DNA from: Actinomycetota bacterium
GTDB taxonomy: Bacteria; Actinomycetota; CADDZG01; JAHWKV01
Direction of reading: 5' to 3'
Length of the DNA stretch: 64,000 nt
NCBI GenBank assembly: GCA_019347715.1
Contig: JAHWKU010000005.1
Location: 57,451 to 121,450 of the forward strand
This document shows, piece by piece, positions 34,951 to 43,437 of this stretch. Within the stretch, counting starts at the first letter, position 1. Every line of letters begins with the position of its first letter. The position numbers and the translations under genes were made by a program. The notes beneath the pieces are model-generated. The model did no database searches, was not told where the DNA came from, and worked only from the letters and a program-made list of their open reading frames with translations.

Positions 34951-35550
34951 TCAGATCACCCTCGGGATAGGTCCGGTGTCTTCTTCATCTGGAGACCTCG
35001 GCCAGGGATAGGGATCGGGTTTTTTGGGTTGCTCCCAGGCACGCTGGACCACGAGAGACGTAACAAGACGGTAAACCTCGTCTGGATTCGGAAGATGAAA
35101 CAACGTATCCAGCCCGGGCCTCTCCCCCGGAGAGTCGAGCAAAAGGTCGCCGTAGCCTATGAGCCTGCCCCACATCGATCGCGAGAAGGTCGTCTCCGTG
35201 ACTTTCTCCAGAGGGACCGCTGAAACCTTGCGAGCGATGATCCCTTCGACGAAGAGCACCCTCTGATCGGTCACCACATAGCGAGCCCACCACCATCGGG
35301 CAACCTTCAATGCGGAGTATGCAGTCGCTCCAAGCACGACAAATCCCGCCAGCTGATCGATGAATCCCTGCGAGGTCGATGGACTTAGGGCGAATCCAAC
35401 GAGGCTCCCGATCAAGATCGCTGCCAACCATATAGAAAATGGCTTGACGAGCAACACCGCGTGCTGACGACATGAGAACAGCACCTTCTCCCCGCTGGCG
35501 AGATACTTGTCGAAACCCGAAAGACGCGGTCGCCGGCCGGCGAACATCAC
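34951..35550 (-). CDS. bacterial PH-domain membrane protein (bPH2/DUF304)
   Basis: A ~199-residue membrane protein with two hydrophobic helices (LLVKPFSIWLAAILIGSLVGFAL and the AGFVVLGATAYSAL region) followed by a PH-like domain: RWWWARYVVTDQRVLFVEGIIARKVSAVPLEKVTETTF is the typical bPH2 signature, where the protein senses or scaffolds membrane components. The reading frame opens GTG-ATG; either could start, and the ATG overlaps the stop of the small upstream gene as TGATG. Function in the cell is unknown. Confidence 0.82.
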   Translation of the reverse strand: MMFAGRRPRLSGFDKYLASGEKVLFSCRQHAVLLVKPFSIWLAAILIGSLVGFALSPSTSQGFIDQLAGFVVLGATAYSALKVARWWWARYVVTDQRVLFVEGIIARKVSAVPLEKVTETTFSRSMWGRLIGYGDLLLDSPGERPGLDTLFHLPNPDEVYRLVTSLVVQRAWEQPKKPDPYPWPRSPDEEDTGPIPRVI

Positions 35551-35720
35551 CTAAATAGGTTGTCCACGAATATTGCGAGCGACCCCGCGAGGTCTCTTAG
35601 TCCTTCGAAAGTGACCTTTCCTGCTGCCTTGAAGGCATCGGCTGCGGAGTCAGGGCTGCGCAGGATGTAGAAGAGGATGAACGCGGCGACGGCCAACATC
35701 AGTATTTTTTTCATGTTCAT
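35547..35720 (-). CDS. small single-helix membrane protein (57 aa)
   Basis: A 57-residue protein starting MNMKKILMLAVAAFILFYIL: a short basic start, one membrane helix, then an amphipathic helix (ADAFKAAGKVTFEGLRDLAG) and a hydrophobic tail. GGAGG lies nine bases upstream of the ATG, which supports this start against longer in-frame options. It overlaps the PH-domain gene (TGATG), so the two are co-translated and may act together at the membrane. No family is recognised with confidence. Confidence 0.72.
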   Translation of the reverse strand: MNMKKILMLAVAAFILFYILRSPDSAADAFKAAGKVTFEGLRDLAGSLAIFVDNLFR

Positions 35721-35793
35721 GAAGGGCCACCTCCCTACTTCCTCAGCGCCTAAGTAGGAGGATAGAGGCGAAATCACGCCGGAAAGGGGATTT

Positions 35794-36324
35794 ATGCGTC
35801 GCTTAGGCATGCTGGTGGTCGCCTTCTGCTTGTTGGTCACCAGCGCGTGCACCGAGACATCAGGCCGCAACTCGAGAGAATCATCGCCTGCGCCCACCCG
35901 CGAGCCTCAGATGGAGAAGACCGTCTCCGATGCAGGCCTTCCCTTGGGGATCCTAATCGTGGATGGGCCCCCGAGCGGAGTTCGTCTCACAGTGGAGATA
36001 GCAGAGACCGCCGAGAATCGGGCCACCGGCCTGATGGGAAGGACCGAACTCTCGGAGACCGACGGGATGGCATTCCTCTTCGAACGCGCTGGTTCCGGTG
36101 GGTTCTGGATGAAAAACACGCTGATCGCTTTGGACATCGCGTTCTGGGACGAACAGGGAGCGATCGTCGCAATCCTCCAAATGGAGCCATGCGAAGCCGA
36201 CCCTTGCCCGACCTATTCCCCCGGAGCCGAATATATAGGTGCAGTTGAAGTCGAAAAGGGAAGACTGGAGCGAGAATCGATCTCGATCGGCAACAAGGTC
36301 AAACTCGTCCGCGACGGGGGCTGA
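35794..36324 (+). CDS. DUF192 lipoprotein
   Basis: A 176-residue lipoprotein: signal ending LLVTSAC, a Ser/Pro linker, then a DUF192 domain (VEIAETAENRATGLMGRTEL, GGFWMKNTLIALDIAFWD, GAEYIGAVEVEKG). The family is a small beta-barrel of unknown function found in bacteria and archaea, often exported. AAAGGGG lies five bases before the ATG. It is divergent from the small membrane gene and overlaps no other real gene; the DUF2254 gene begins 37 bases after its stop. Confidence 0.87.
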   Translation: MRRLGMLVVAFCLLVTSACTETSGRNSRESSPAPTREPQMEKTVSDAGLPLGILIVDGPPSGVRLTVEIAETAENRATGLMGRTELSETDGMAFLFERAGSGGFWMKNTLIALDIAFWDEQGAIVAILQMEPCEADPCPTYSPGAEYIGAVEVEKGRLERESISIGNKVKLVRDGG

Positions 36325-36361
36325 GGACACCCGGGGGGCGGTACCAGAAGGGATCAGATGC

Positions 36362-37651
36362 ATGAACATCATCGCAGGGATTCGCAGCCGCTTAGGAGAA
36401 ACGCTCTGGTTCATCCCGACCCTCATGGTCATCGGCGGAATCGCCCTTGCTCTGGGAACAACCATCCTCGACGAGCGACTGGAAAACCGGCCATTCACGG
36501 AGTTCATTTTTACCGGGGGGACAGACAGTGCGCGATCGATCTTGCAGACGGTAGCAAGCGCGGTTGTGACCTTCACCGCACTCGTCTTCACCATAACGGT
36601 CGTCGCCCTGCAACTTGCCAGCCAGCAGTTCTCACCACGAGTGCTCCGAACGTTCCTGCGGGACGCCCTCAGTAAGTTCGCCCTGGGTACCTTCATCGCA
36701 ACTTTTATCTACTGCTTGATGGTTCTGAGGGTGATAAGTGGGAACATCGATCGGGGGGTAATAATCCCGTCGGTCTCGATGATGGCCTTGCTGGTGCTCG
36801 TTCTGGCAAGCGTGGCAATGTTCGTTGGCTTCATCTCGCACATGGCTCACTCCATCCGAGTGTCTCAGATCGTTTATAGGGTAGGTAACGAGACTCGAAA
36901 GTTGATCGATGCGATGCCCGATTCGGATCCAGGCGGCAAGGACCCGGATCGGACACTCATCGAAAGTCGGACCACGCAGACCATCGAAGCGCAGATTCCC
37001 AGGACGCTGGTCGCCGTCCATCAACGGGAACTCGTCGAGTTTGCGGTCGACCATGAAGTTGCGTTCGAAATCGCCCGCCGGGTTGGTGACTTCCTCCCGA
37101 CCGGCCAGGTGGTGATCGAAGTCAAGGGGGGTGAGGTTCCAGCAGACGAGGTATGGGCCCGCCTCACCTTGGGCGTTGAACGCACCATGGAGCAAGACAT
37201 CAACTTCGGCATCAGACAACTAGTCGATATTGCAGAGAAAGCTCTGTCTCCGTCCATGAATGATCCCACGACGGCGGTGGTGGCGATCGACCAGATCCAC
37301 GACATAATGCGCCGGCTGGCCGGGAAGCCCTTCCCGCCTTCGCAACATGCCGACGACCAGGGGGTGGTGCGTTTGGCGATACCGCCGATGCAATGGGACG
37401 CGTTGGTGCTTCTCGCGTTCGGCGAACTGCGGCAGTTCGTCGGAGGATCGTTGCAGGTCACTCGGCGGATGATCGCTGCACTGGATGATCTGGCAACGGT
37501 CGCGTGGCCTGAACGCCGGGTCGCGCTGGAGGCCGAACGATCCCTGCTTCTGAAGGTCATCAACGATTCGTTCGCCTCTTCTCACGATCGAGAGGCGGCG
37601 GCCGAGGCCGATCAGCAAGGTGTCGGAACCCGCGATGCTCCTAGCCGTTAG
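36362..37651 (+). CDS. DUF2254 membrane protein
   Basis: A ~429-residue predicted membrane protein of the DUF2254 family. Four helices fill the N-terminal ~160 residues (WFIPTLMVIGGIALALGTTI; FTALVFTITVVALQLAS with the conserved QFSPRVLRTFLRD after it), followed by a cytoplasmic region with HDIMRRLAGKP and DRVTRRMIAAL-like segments. The ATG at 36362 is chosen because the family starts near the first helix and a purine-rich AAGGGAT is upstream; a longer frame would overlap the DUF192 gene. Its 3' end overlaps the convergent pgl gene by 11 bases. Confidence 0.85.
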   Translation: MNIIAGIRSRLGETLWFIPTLMVIGGIALALGTTILDERLENRPFTEFIFTGGTDSARSILQTVASAVVTFTALVFTITVVALQLASQQFSPRVLRTFLRDALSKFALGTFIATFIYCLMVLRVISGNIDRGVIIPSVSMMALLVLVLASVAMFVGFISHMAHSIRVSQIVYRVGNETRKLIDAMPDSDPGGKDPDRTLIESRTTQTIEAQIPRTLVAVHQRELVEFAVDHEVAFEIARRVGDFLPTGQVVIEVKGGEVPADEVWARLTLGVERTMEQDINFGIRQLVDIAEKALSPSMNDPTTAVVAIDQIHDIMRRLAGKPFPPSQHADDQGVVRLAIPPMQWDALVLLAFGELRQFVGGSLQVTRRMIAALDDLATVAWPERRVALEAERSLLLKVINDSFASSHDREAAAEADQQGVGTRDAPSR

Positions 37652-38330
37652 GGCGGCGGGAAACCCGGCTAGCGGCGGCCCGATCCGAGAGGATCAGCAA
37701 GTTCCCTTCTGGGTGCACCTTGGCCGCGGGGATGTCTCCTCCTTCCATCAAGACTCGAAGGGCATCTGCCTTTTCTTGGCCGGCCACTAAGAACACCATC
37801 ACAGACGATCGGTCCAGTGCAGCCACGGAGAGAGTAGTCCTCCATGGTCCCTGCAGATCGGGACGGTAAGCGAAAGCCATAACGTCCCTGCGGTCGTGGT
37901 GGGGATCGGAAGGAAAGAGCGATGCGGTATGACCGTCCTCGCCAAGTCCCATGAAGGTGAAATCGAAGGGCAGGTAGTCGGTGACCTCCTGCCCATACAT
38001 CTCAGCCGACTCCTCCGGACCTGCTCCCCGTGAGAACCCATGCAGTCGGGCCTCGTTCGCGCGGCCCCCAAGCGCTTCACGCACCATCTTTTCATTCGAC
38101 CTGTCGTCGTGAAGCGGCACGAAGCGCTCGTCACTCAAGAACAGATCGATCTCATCCCACCGCATATCCAGTTGCGAGATCAGCTCGTAGGAACGTTTCG
38201 GAGTCTGGCCCCCGGTAAGAACCACCTTCTTCGGCGAGAGCTCGCGGAAGAGCTCTGCCGCATGCCGCGCCATCGCCTCCGGATCTTCGAATATCTCGAG
38301 ACGGGGCGGGCGCCTCAGCGGAGAGCCCAT
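37641..38330 (-). CDS. pgl: 6-phosphogluconolactonase
   Basis: Pgl hydrolyses 6-phosphogluconolactone, step 2 of the oxidative pentose phosphate pathway. The 229-residue protein (DevB type) has VVLTGGQTPKRSYELI, LFLSDERFVPLHDDRSN and GLGEDGHTASLFP, all diagnostic. The start lies 16 bases inside the end of zwf, so the enzyme for the next step is translationally coupled to zwf. Confidence 0.95.
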   Translation of the reverse strand: MGSPLRRPPRLEIFEDPEAMARHAAELFRELSPKKVVLTGGQTPKRSYELISQLDMRWDEIDLFLSDERFVPLHDDRSNEKMVREALGGRANEARLHGFSRGAGPEESAEMYGQEVTDYLPFDFTFMGLGEDGHTASLFPSDPHHDRRDVMAFAYRPDLQGPWRTTLSVAALDRSSVMVFLVAGQEKADALRVLMEGGDIPAAKVHPEGNLLILSDRAAASRVSRRPNG

Positions 38331-39760
38331 TTCCAGGGAGCGATGAGCTCATCGGCCTTCTTCGGTCCCCACGTTCCTGCGGCGTATTCGTGGGGAGGTG
38401 TCTTCTCCAGTACCGGATCGAGCAGCTGCCACGCCCGCTCGGCCTCGTCTCCACGGGGGAAGAGGGTCCGGTCGCCGTCCATGACGTCGTGGAGAAGACG
38501 CTCATATGCCTCTGCAGGAGCGGTCATAAACGAATCCTCGTAATCGAAATCCATCGTCACGGGAGTCACCTGCATGTCCGGCCCCGGCACCTTGGCATCG
38601 AACGTTAGTGAGATCCCCTCGTCCGGCTGGATCCGGATCGTGATCTTGTTCGCATCGGGTACAGAGACGCCGGCCTCCTCGAAAAGCATATGGGGGGCGT
38701 CGTGAAAAGTAACGGTCACTTCTGTCGAACGACGAGCTAGCCGCTTTCCGGTTCGGAGATAGAACGGAACTCCAGCCCATCGCCAGTTCTCCACCGAGCC
38801 CTTCATCGCGGTGAAAGTCTCGGTGATCGAATCAGGGGCGACGTCTTCCTCCTCCCGGTATCCGGGGACCTGCTCACCATCGATCTCCCCTGCTGTGTAC
38901 TGGCCTCGCACCACATTGACCGCTTCGAATACGGGCATCGCGTTCAGCACTTTCATCTTTTCATCCCGTATCGACTCCGCATTGAATGACGATGGAGGCT
39001 CCATAGCGAGGACGGTGAGCAATTGAAGGAGGTGGTTCTGAACTATGTCTCTCATGGCGCCCGCGCTCTCGTAAAACTTGCCTCGCCCTTCGATGCCAAT
39101 GTCCTCGGCAACATTCAACTCGACCGATCTGACGAACCTGCGATTCCAGATCGGCTCGAACATGCCGTTGGAGAATCGAAACACCAGGATGTTCTGGACC
39201 GTTTCCTTCCCGAGATAGTGATCTATCCGATAGATCTGTGACTCGTTGAAGACTTCATGAAGCGTGCGATTTAGCTCCTTGGCAGATTTGAGATCCTCAC
39301 CGAACGGCTTCTCGATCACGATTCTCGAATCCATGTGCAGTTTTTCTTCTCCAAGCCGCTGAACGATGTCGACGAAAGCCTGCGGCGGGGTGGCGCAATA
39401 GAACACCCTGCGCCCCTCAGTTCCGAAGAGCTCGTCGCAAGTGTCCAGTCGCTCGACCAGATGGTGCATCGCGCCTTCTGAATCGAACTCGCCGGATACG
39501 TAGTGAAGACGAGGCTCGAACCACTCCCAGACACGTTCGTCGACACCTGTTCGGCTGTGCTCTTTCACGTTTTCCCTGGAACTGCTGCGGAACTGTTCGT
39601 CGCTCAAAGGGGTCCTGGAATATCCGATCACCGCGAACTGATCCGGGAGCAGCTCCTGCGCGAACAGGTTGTAGAGCGCGGGCATCAGCTTGCGGCCCGT
39701 CAGATCGCCAGACGCCCCGAAGATGACCACCACATGGGGGTCGGGAATGGCGAGAGTCAT
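38315..39760 (-). CDS. zwf: glucose-6-phosphate 1-dehydrogenase
   Basis: Zwf catalyses the first oxidative pentose phosphate step. The ~481-residue enzyme has the nucleotide motif FGASGDLTGRK and the active-site signature RIDHYLGKE. The ATG at 39760 (TLAIPDPHVVVIF follows) overlaps the gnd stop (TGATG); a longer in-frame reading would lie over gnd. The gene order gnd-zwf-pgl on one strand makes a complete oxidative branch from glucose 6-phosphate to ribulose 5-phosphate, yielding reduced nicotinamide cofactor. Confidence 0.96.
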   Translation of the reverse strand: MTLAIPDPHVVVIFGASGDLTGRKLMPALYNLFAQELLPDQFAVIGYSRTPLSDEQFRSSSRENVKEHSRTGVDERVWEWFEPRLHYVSGEFDSEGAMHHLVERLDTCDELFGTEGRRVFYCATPPQAFVDIVQRLGEEKLHMDSRIVIEKPFGEDLKSAKELNRTLHEVFNESQIYRIDHYLGKETVQNILVFRFSNGMFEPIWNRRFVRSVELNVAEDIGIEGRGKFYESAGAMRDIVQNHLLQLLTVLAMEPPSSFNAESIRDEKMKVLNAMPVFEAVNVVRGQYTAGEIDGEQVPGYREEEDVAPDSITETFTAMKGSVENWRWAGVPFYLRTGKRLARRSTEVTVTFHDAPHMLFEEAGVSVPDANKITIRIQPDEGISLTFDAKVPGPDMQVTPVTMDFDYEDSFMTAPAEAYERLLHDVMDGDRTLFPRGDEAERAWQLLDPVLEKTPPHEYAAGTWGPKKADELIAPWKWALR

Positions 39761-40689
39761 CAGCCTTCCTCGCCGGTAGGTGGCTCCTGCGGGGCAGCTT
39801 CTCTCACTGAATGGCCACCAAACTGCTTGCGAAGGGCGGCAACGACTTTGGCAGAAAAAGATTCGTCCTGGCGCGAATAGAAGCGGGCGAAAAGAGCCGT
39901 GGCGATCGCGGGCGCGGGGACCGCTTCGTGGATGGCGGCTTGAACGGTCCACCTTCCTTCACCAGAATCTTCGACATATCCTGCTACAGAGGTGAGGCGC
40001 GGGTCCTCATCGAATGCAGCCTCGGCCAGCTCCAGGAGCCATGACCGGATGACGCTGCCCTGGTTCCAGAGCTTTGCTATGGCAGCAAGGTCGAGCGAAT
40101 ATTCGCTCCTCTCGAGGATCTCGAATCCCTCTGCATAGGCCTGGAGCATGGCGTACTCGATGCCGTTGTGAATCATCTTCACGAAATGGCCTGAGCCGCT
40201 CGGACCCATGTAGTCGTATCCGGCCTTCGGTGCAAGAGTTTTGAAGACCGGCTCCAGGGTCCTAAAGGCTTGTTCTTCGCCTCCAACCATCAGGCAGTAT
40301 CCGAGATCCAGACCCCACACTCCGCCGCTGGTTCCACAATCGAGCAGGTGGATGCCGCGCTCTTTGAGGACTGCTGCGCGCTCGATCGTGTCTTTCCACT
40401 TCGAGTTTCCGCCATCGACAATGACGTCTGATGCACCAAGATGATCCTGCAGGCCGGAGATGACCTCTTCCGTGGGTGAGCCTGCGGGAACCATGACCCA
40501 CACCACTTTCGGCTGATCGAGCTTCGCGGTCAGATCCTCGATGCTCTCCGCCCCGATGGCACCTTCGGCAACAGCCTCCTCGATGGGGTCGGGGTTTCGG
40601 TTGAAGACCACGACCTCGTGGCCCCCCCTCATCAAACGACGGGTCATGTTCAGGCCCATTCGCCCGAGGCCAACCATGCCTATACGCAT
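39760..40689 (-). CDS. gnd: 6-phosphogluconate dehydrogenase, short form
   Basis: The ~309-residue protein begins MRIGMVGLGRMGLNMTRRL (Rossmann GxGxMG), then VIVDGGNSKWKDTIERA and LLDCGTSGGVWGL, with the catalytic-Lys region HFVKMIHNGIEYAMLQAYAEGFEIL. It lacks the C-terminal ~170 residues of the classical 470-residue enzyme, so it is the short (GntZ/YqeC-like) form, which is often NAD-dependent. The start is placed at MRIG; an upstream extension overlaps a separate gene. It heads gnd-zwf-pgl. Confidence 0.93.
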   Translation of the reverse strand: MRIGMVGLGRMGLNMTRRLMRGGHEVVVFNRNPDPIEEAVAEGAIGAESIEDLTAKLDQPKVVWVMVPAGSPTEEVISGLQDHLGASDVIVDGGNSKWKDTIERAAVLKERGIHLLDCGTSGGVWGLDLGYCLMVGGEEQAFRTLEPVFKTLAPKAGYDYMGPSGSGHFVKMIHNGIEYAMLQAYAEGFEILERSEYSLDLAAIAKLWNQGSVIRSWLLELAEAAFDEDPRLTSVAGYVEDSGEGRWTVQAAIHEAVPAPAIATALFARFYSRQDESFSAKVVAALRKQFGGHSVREAAPQEPPTGEEG

Positions 40690-40693
40690 CAAA

Positions 40694-41062
40694 CTACGCG
40701 GCTTGGTCCTTCGACTCTCGCACCTCGATGTCGGCGGCTCCCATAAACCGCCCCTCCACGATGAAGACCAACTTGTAGGTCCCAGGTTCGAGATCGAGCG
40801 GCTGGTCGACCACATCGGAGAATTCGCTTGTTGCTTGCATGCCCGTCACGCCGATCAGTTGCGGAGGATGCCGGTACAGGACTTCCGCGCCACCCCGGCG
40901 GATCGACCACTGTTCGTTGTAAGTGCCTGCCGGACCCGACCAGGCTCTTTCGACTCGGAATGGCGTCGTTCTTCCCTCACGCAGGACGATGCCGTCCTCG
41001 TAGGGGCGCTCCCTCGACGCGACACGTGCCTTGGTGAGGTCTAGATGATAGTCCTGAGCCAT
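40694..41062 (-). CDS. hypothetical protein upstream of gnd
   Basis: A 122-residue protein I do not recognise. No signal peptide or membrane helix. It reads as a beta-sandwich-like sequence (FRVERAWSGPAGTYNEQWSI, LEPGTYKLVFIVEGRFMGAADIEV), comparable to small Ig-like domains. The ATG at 41062 is preferred to a TTG nine bases upstream. It ends four bases before gnd, so it is likely in the pentose phosphate operon, and it is divergent from the kinase-like gene. Confidence 0.65.
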   Translation of the reverse strand: MAQDYHLDLTKARVASRERPYEDGIVLREGRTTPFRVERAWSGPAGTYNEQWSIRRGGAEVLYRHPPQLIGVTGMQATSEFSDVVDQPLDLEPGTYKLVFIVEGRFMGAADIEVRESKDQAA

Positions 41063-41111
41063 AGATGGCAATCATAGCGGCGACTCCAGGCAAGGGTCGC
41101 CCAAATGGGCG

Positions 41112-42128
41112 ATGTTGGAAATGGACCGGGAAGCCGACATTTTAGACATGAAGACCAAAACGGCGGTTTCCTTAGAAGGACTGTTGATCTCGATTGCGAT
41201 ATTGGTCCTTGCCGTGGCCTATGGGATCGGCCTATTCGGTTCGGTCGAGCCCTTGAAACCCGTTTTGGTGGGAATGCTCGCTGCCGCCGCGCTTGCAGCG
41301 GCGGTAATGGGGACAGGACACCTCATCGCCCGGCCCCACATTCGACGAGCGGCCCAGACTAAGGAGCTGTCAGGCAAAGAGCTCGAAACCTTGAAGACAG
41401 AATTCCTGGCTACGGTCTCCCAAGAACTGAAGATGCCAACAGCAGCAATCGTTGGGTTATCCGCCGCGCTGACCGATATGTGGCAGGAGCTGGAAGACGA
41501 AGGTAAACGTGGGATATCGCTGCGACTTATGTCCAACGCAGAACATCTCAATACGTTGATCACCGATCTTCTCGACCTCTCGAGGATGGAGGCTGGGGTG
41601 GCGCTTCCATGCTTAAAGCCGATTGAAGTCTCCGAGGCGATCAAGAGAACCGTCGAGGCCCTTGCCATCCACCTCAACCATCATCGCCTGCAAGTGCACG
41701 CCCCCTCGGGACTGGTAGCGATGGCGGACCAGGTTGGTGTGCGCAGAGTCCTGGAGGCATTGCTTACCAACGCGGCCAAATTCTCCCCGGCAGACTGTTT
41801 GATCATCGTGAGAGCCCACCTCACCGGCGACGAAGTGATCGTTTCGGTTGACGACAACGGCATCGGGATTCCAGAGGAAGAGATCGATCGAATCTTCGAT
41901 CGCTTCTACCGCATCGAAGAGGGCGATCTGAGAGTCTCGGGCATAGGGATTGGTCTTGCTGTGGCAAAGAGCTTCGTGAAGGCGATGGGCGGAAGAATCT
42001 GGGTCGAAACGGTTGCAGGCCGGGGAAGCACTTTCAGCTTTTCGCTCTCGAGGGCCAAGAGTCCAAGCGCACTCTCGGATCTGACCATCAGTCGGGGGGA
42101 GCTCCGGCCGGCCACCATTCAAAGGTGA
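41112..42128 (+). CDS. histidine-kinase-like protein lacking the phospho-acceptor His
   Basis: A 338-residue sensor-kinase-like membrane protein: two N-terminal helices (LLISIAILVLAVAYGIGLF; VLVGMLAAAALAAAVMGTG), a dimerisation-helix region, and a HATPase domain. ATP-binding boxes are good: N box EALLTNAAKFSP, G1 DDNGIGIP, F box IFDRFYR, G2 GIGIGLAVAKSFVKAMGG. But the H box reads FLATVSQELKMPT, where TVSHELRTP is expected: Gln104 (codon CAA at 41421) replaces the His. No response regulator is adjacent. It may therefore be an ATP-binding pseudokinase. Start is uncertain (ATG 41112, 41121 or 41148). Its 3' end overlaps obgE by 41 bases in a convergent manner. Confidence 0.87.
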   Translation: MLEMDREADILDMKTKTAVSLEGLLISIAILVLAVAYGIGLFGSVEPLKPVLVGMLAAAALAAAVMGTGHLIARPHIRRAAQTKELSGKELETLKTEFLATVSQELKMPTAAIVGLSAALTDMWQELEDEGKRGISLRLMSNAEHLNTLITDLLDLSRMEAGVALPCLKPIEVSEAIKRTVEALAIHLNHHRLQVHAPSGLVAMADQVGVRRVLEALLTNAAKFSPADCLIIVRAHLTGDEVIVSVDDNGIGIPEEEIDRIFDRFYRIEEGDLRVSGIGIGLAVAKSFVKAMGGRIWVETVAGRGSTFSFSLSRAKSPSALSDLTISRGELRPATIQR

Positions 42129-43362
42129 CATCTCCGATCTTTACATCGTCCCCGTGATTAGCTCCTGCCTGTTCCAGAGCTCTTTCGACACCGGCGCGCT
42201 CCAGCCGTGATTGGAGATAGCTGACTGCTTCCGCATTGCCCATGTCGGTCATCGAGACCCACCGCTCCACCTTCCTTCCTTGTACCACCCATGCTTGCCC
42301 TTCCCGTGTGACGGTCAGACGGTCATCGGGGACGGTCCGGTAAAGCTCGAAGCCCTGAGCAGCTTCTTGTTGGGACCTTGCAGCCTCGACCGCCGAATGC
42401 AGAAGAGTGATCAGCTCCTCGAGATTGTCCTTATCTCGTGCCGAGATAGCGGTCGTATCGATACCTTCTTCAGCGAACCCGTGGGTGGCAGCCTCGAGGT
42501 CTTCCTTTCTAACCAGATCGATCTTGTTCAGAACGACGATTTCGGTTCGTTCAAGCAGTTCTTCGCGAAATCGCCCAAGCTCGTTTCGAACCGTCTTGTA
42601 GTCGTCCACGGGGTCTCGTCCGGAATCCAGATCGACCAAATGAAGGAAGACGAGCGCGCGCTCGGCATGTTTCAAGAATTTGAGCCCCAGGCCCTTTCCT
42701 TCGTGAGCGCCCTCTATAAGACCTGGGACGTCGCAGATTGTGAACCTCCCCGCTCCGGATTCCACGACTCCAAGAGAGGGCTCGACAGTTGTGAACGGAT
42801 AGTCGGCGATCTTCGGACGTGCGGCAGAAAGACTCCCGACCAGCGTTGACTTCCCTGCGTTGGGATAACCGATGACGGCGACGTCTGCGATCAGCCTGAG
42901 TTCCAGCCGGAGCCACTTCTCCTCCCCCGGCTCCCCGAGTTCTGCGAACCCGGGGACCCTGCGCCGGTCGGACAGGAAAGAAGCGTTTCCACGCCCACCT
43001 CGTCCTCCCTTGGCTGCTACGAAACGCTGGCCGTGCCTCGCCAGATCGGCCAGGACGACGCCACTGGCATCCTTCACTACCGTCCCGAGTGGAACGGCCA
43101 CCTCCAGATCAGGGGCGACCGCTCCCGTACGATTCCCCGAACGCCCCGGCTCGCCGGCTTTTGCTCGCTGGTGCGGGTGATCCCTTAGATGAGAAAGAGA
43201 GTCGACGCTTGGGCCGGCCACCAGTACGACCGATCCGCCAGTGCCCCCGTTTCCACCGTCGGGTCCCCCCTTCGGCCGGTACTTCTCGCGCCGAAACGTG
43301 GCGGCCCCATTACCGCCGCGTCCGGAAACGACGAGGATGCGTGCTTCATCAACGAACATCAC
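42088..43362 (-). CDS. obgE: GTPase ObgE/CgtA
   Basis: Obg binds 50S subunits and links ribosome maturation with growth control. The 424-residue protein has the glycine-rich Obg fold (GGNGAATFRREKY, GGNGGTGGSV), a G domain with GYPNAGKST, DVPGLIEGA and NKIDL, and a C-terminal OCT domain ending FEWWPAGAPPD. obgE usually follows rplU-rpmA directly; here it is separated from them by about 8 kb of other genes. Confidence 0.96.
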   Translation of the reverse strand: MMFVDEARILVVSGRGGNGAATFRREKYRPKGGPDGGNGGTGGSVVLVAGPSVDSLSHLRDHPHQRAKAGEPGRSGNRTGAVAPDLEVAVPLGTVVKDASGVVLADLARHGQRFVAAKGGRGGRGNASFLSDRRRVPGFAELGEPGEEKWLRLELRLIADVAVIGYPNAGKSTLVGSLSAARPKIADYPFTTVEPSLGVVESGAGRFTICDVPGLIEGAHEGKGLGLKFLKHAERALVFLHLVDLDSGRDPVDDYKTVRNELGRFREELLERTEIVVLNKIDLVRKEDLEAATHGFAEEGIDTTAISARDKDNLEELITLLHSAVEAARSQQEAAQGFELYRTVPDDRLTVTREGQAWVVQGRKVERWVSMTDMGNAEAVSYLQSRLERAGVERALEQAGANHGDDVKIGDVTFEWWPAGAPPD

Positions 43363-43437
43363 CCAAGGGTAGCCGCTACAGGCGACGCACCCAGCGACGT
43401 CCTTCCTGAAGGGAGCGCAATCTCAGCCGTCGTTGCC

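Noticed and set aside
39761..39952. Upstream extension of Zwf
   Set aside because: It overlaps gnd in another frame; the ATG at 39760 gives the normal Zwf N terminus.
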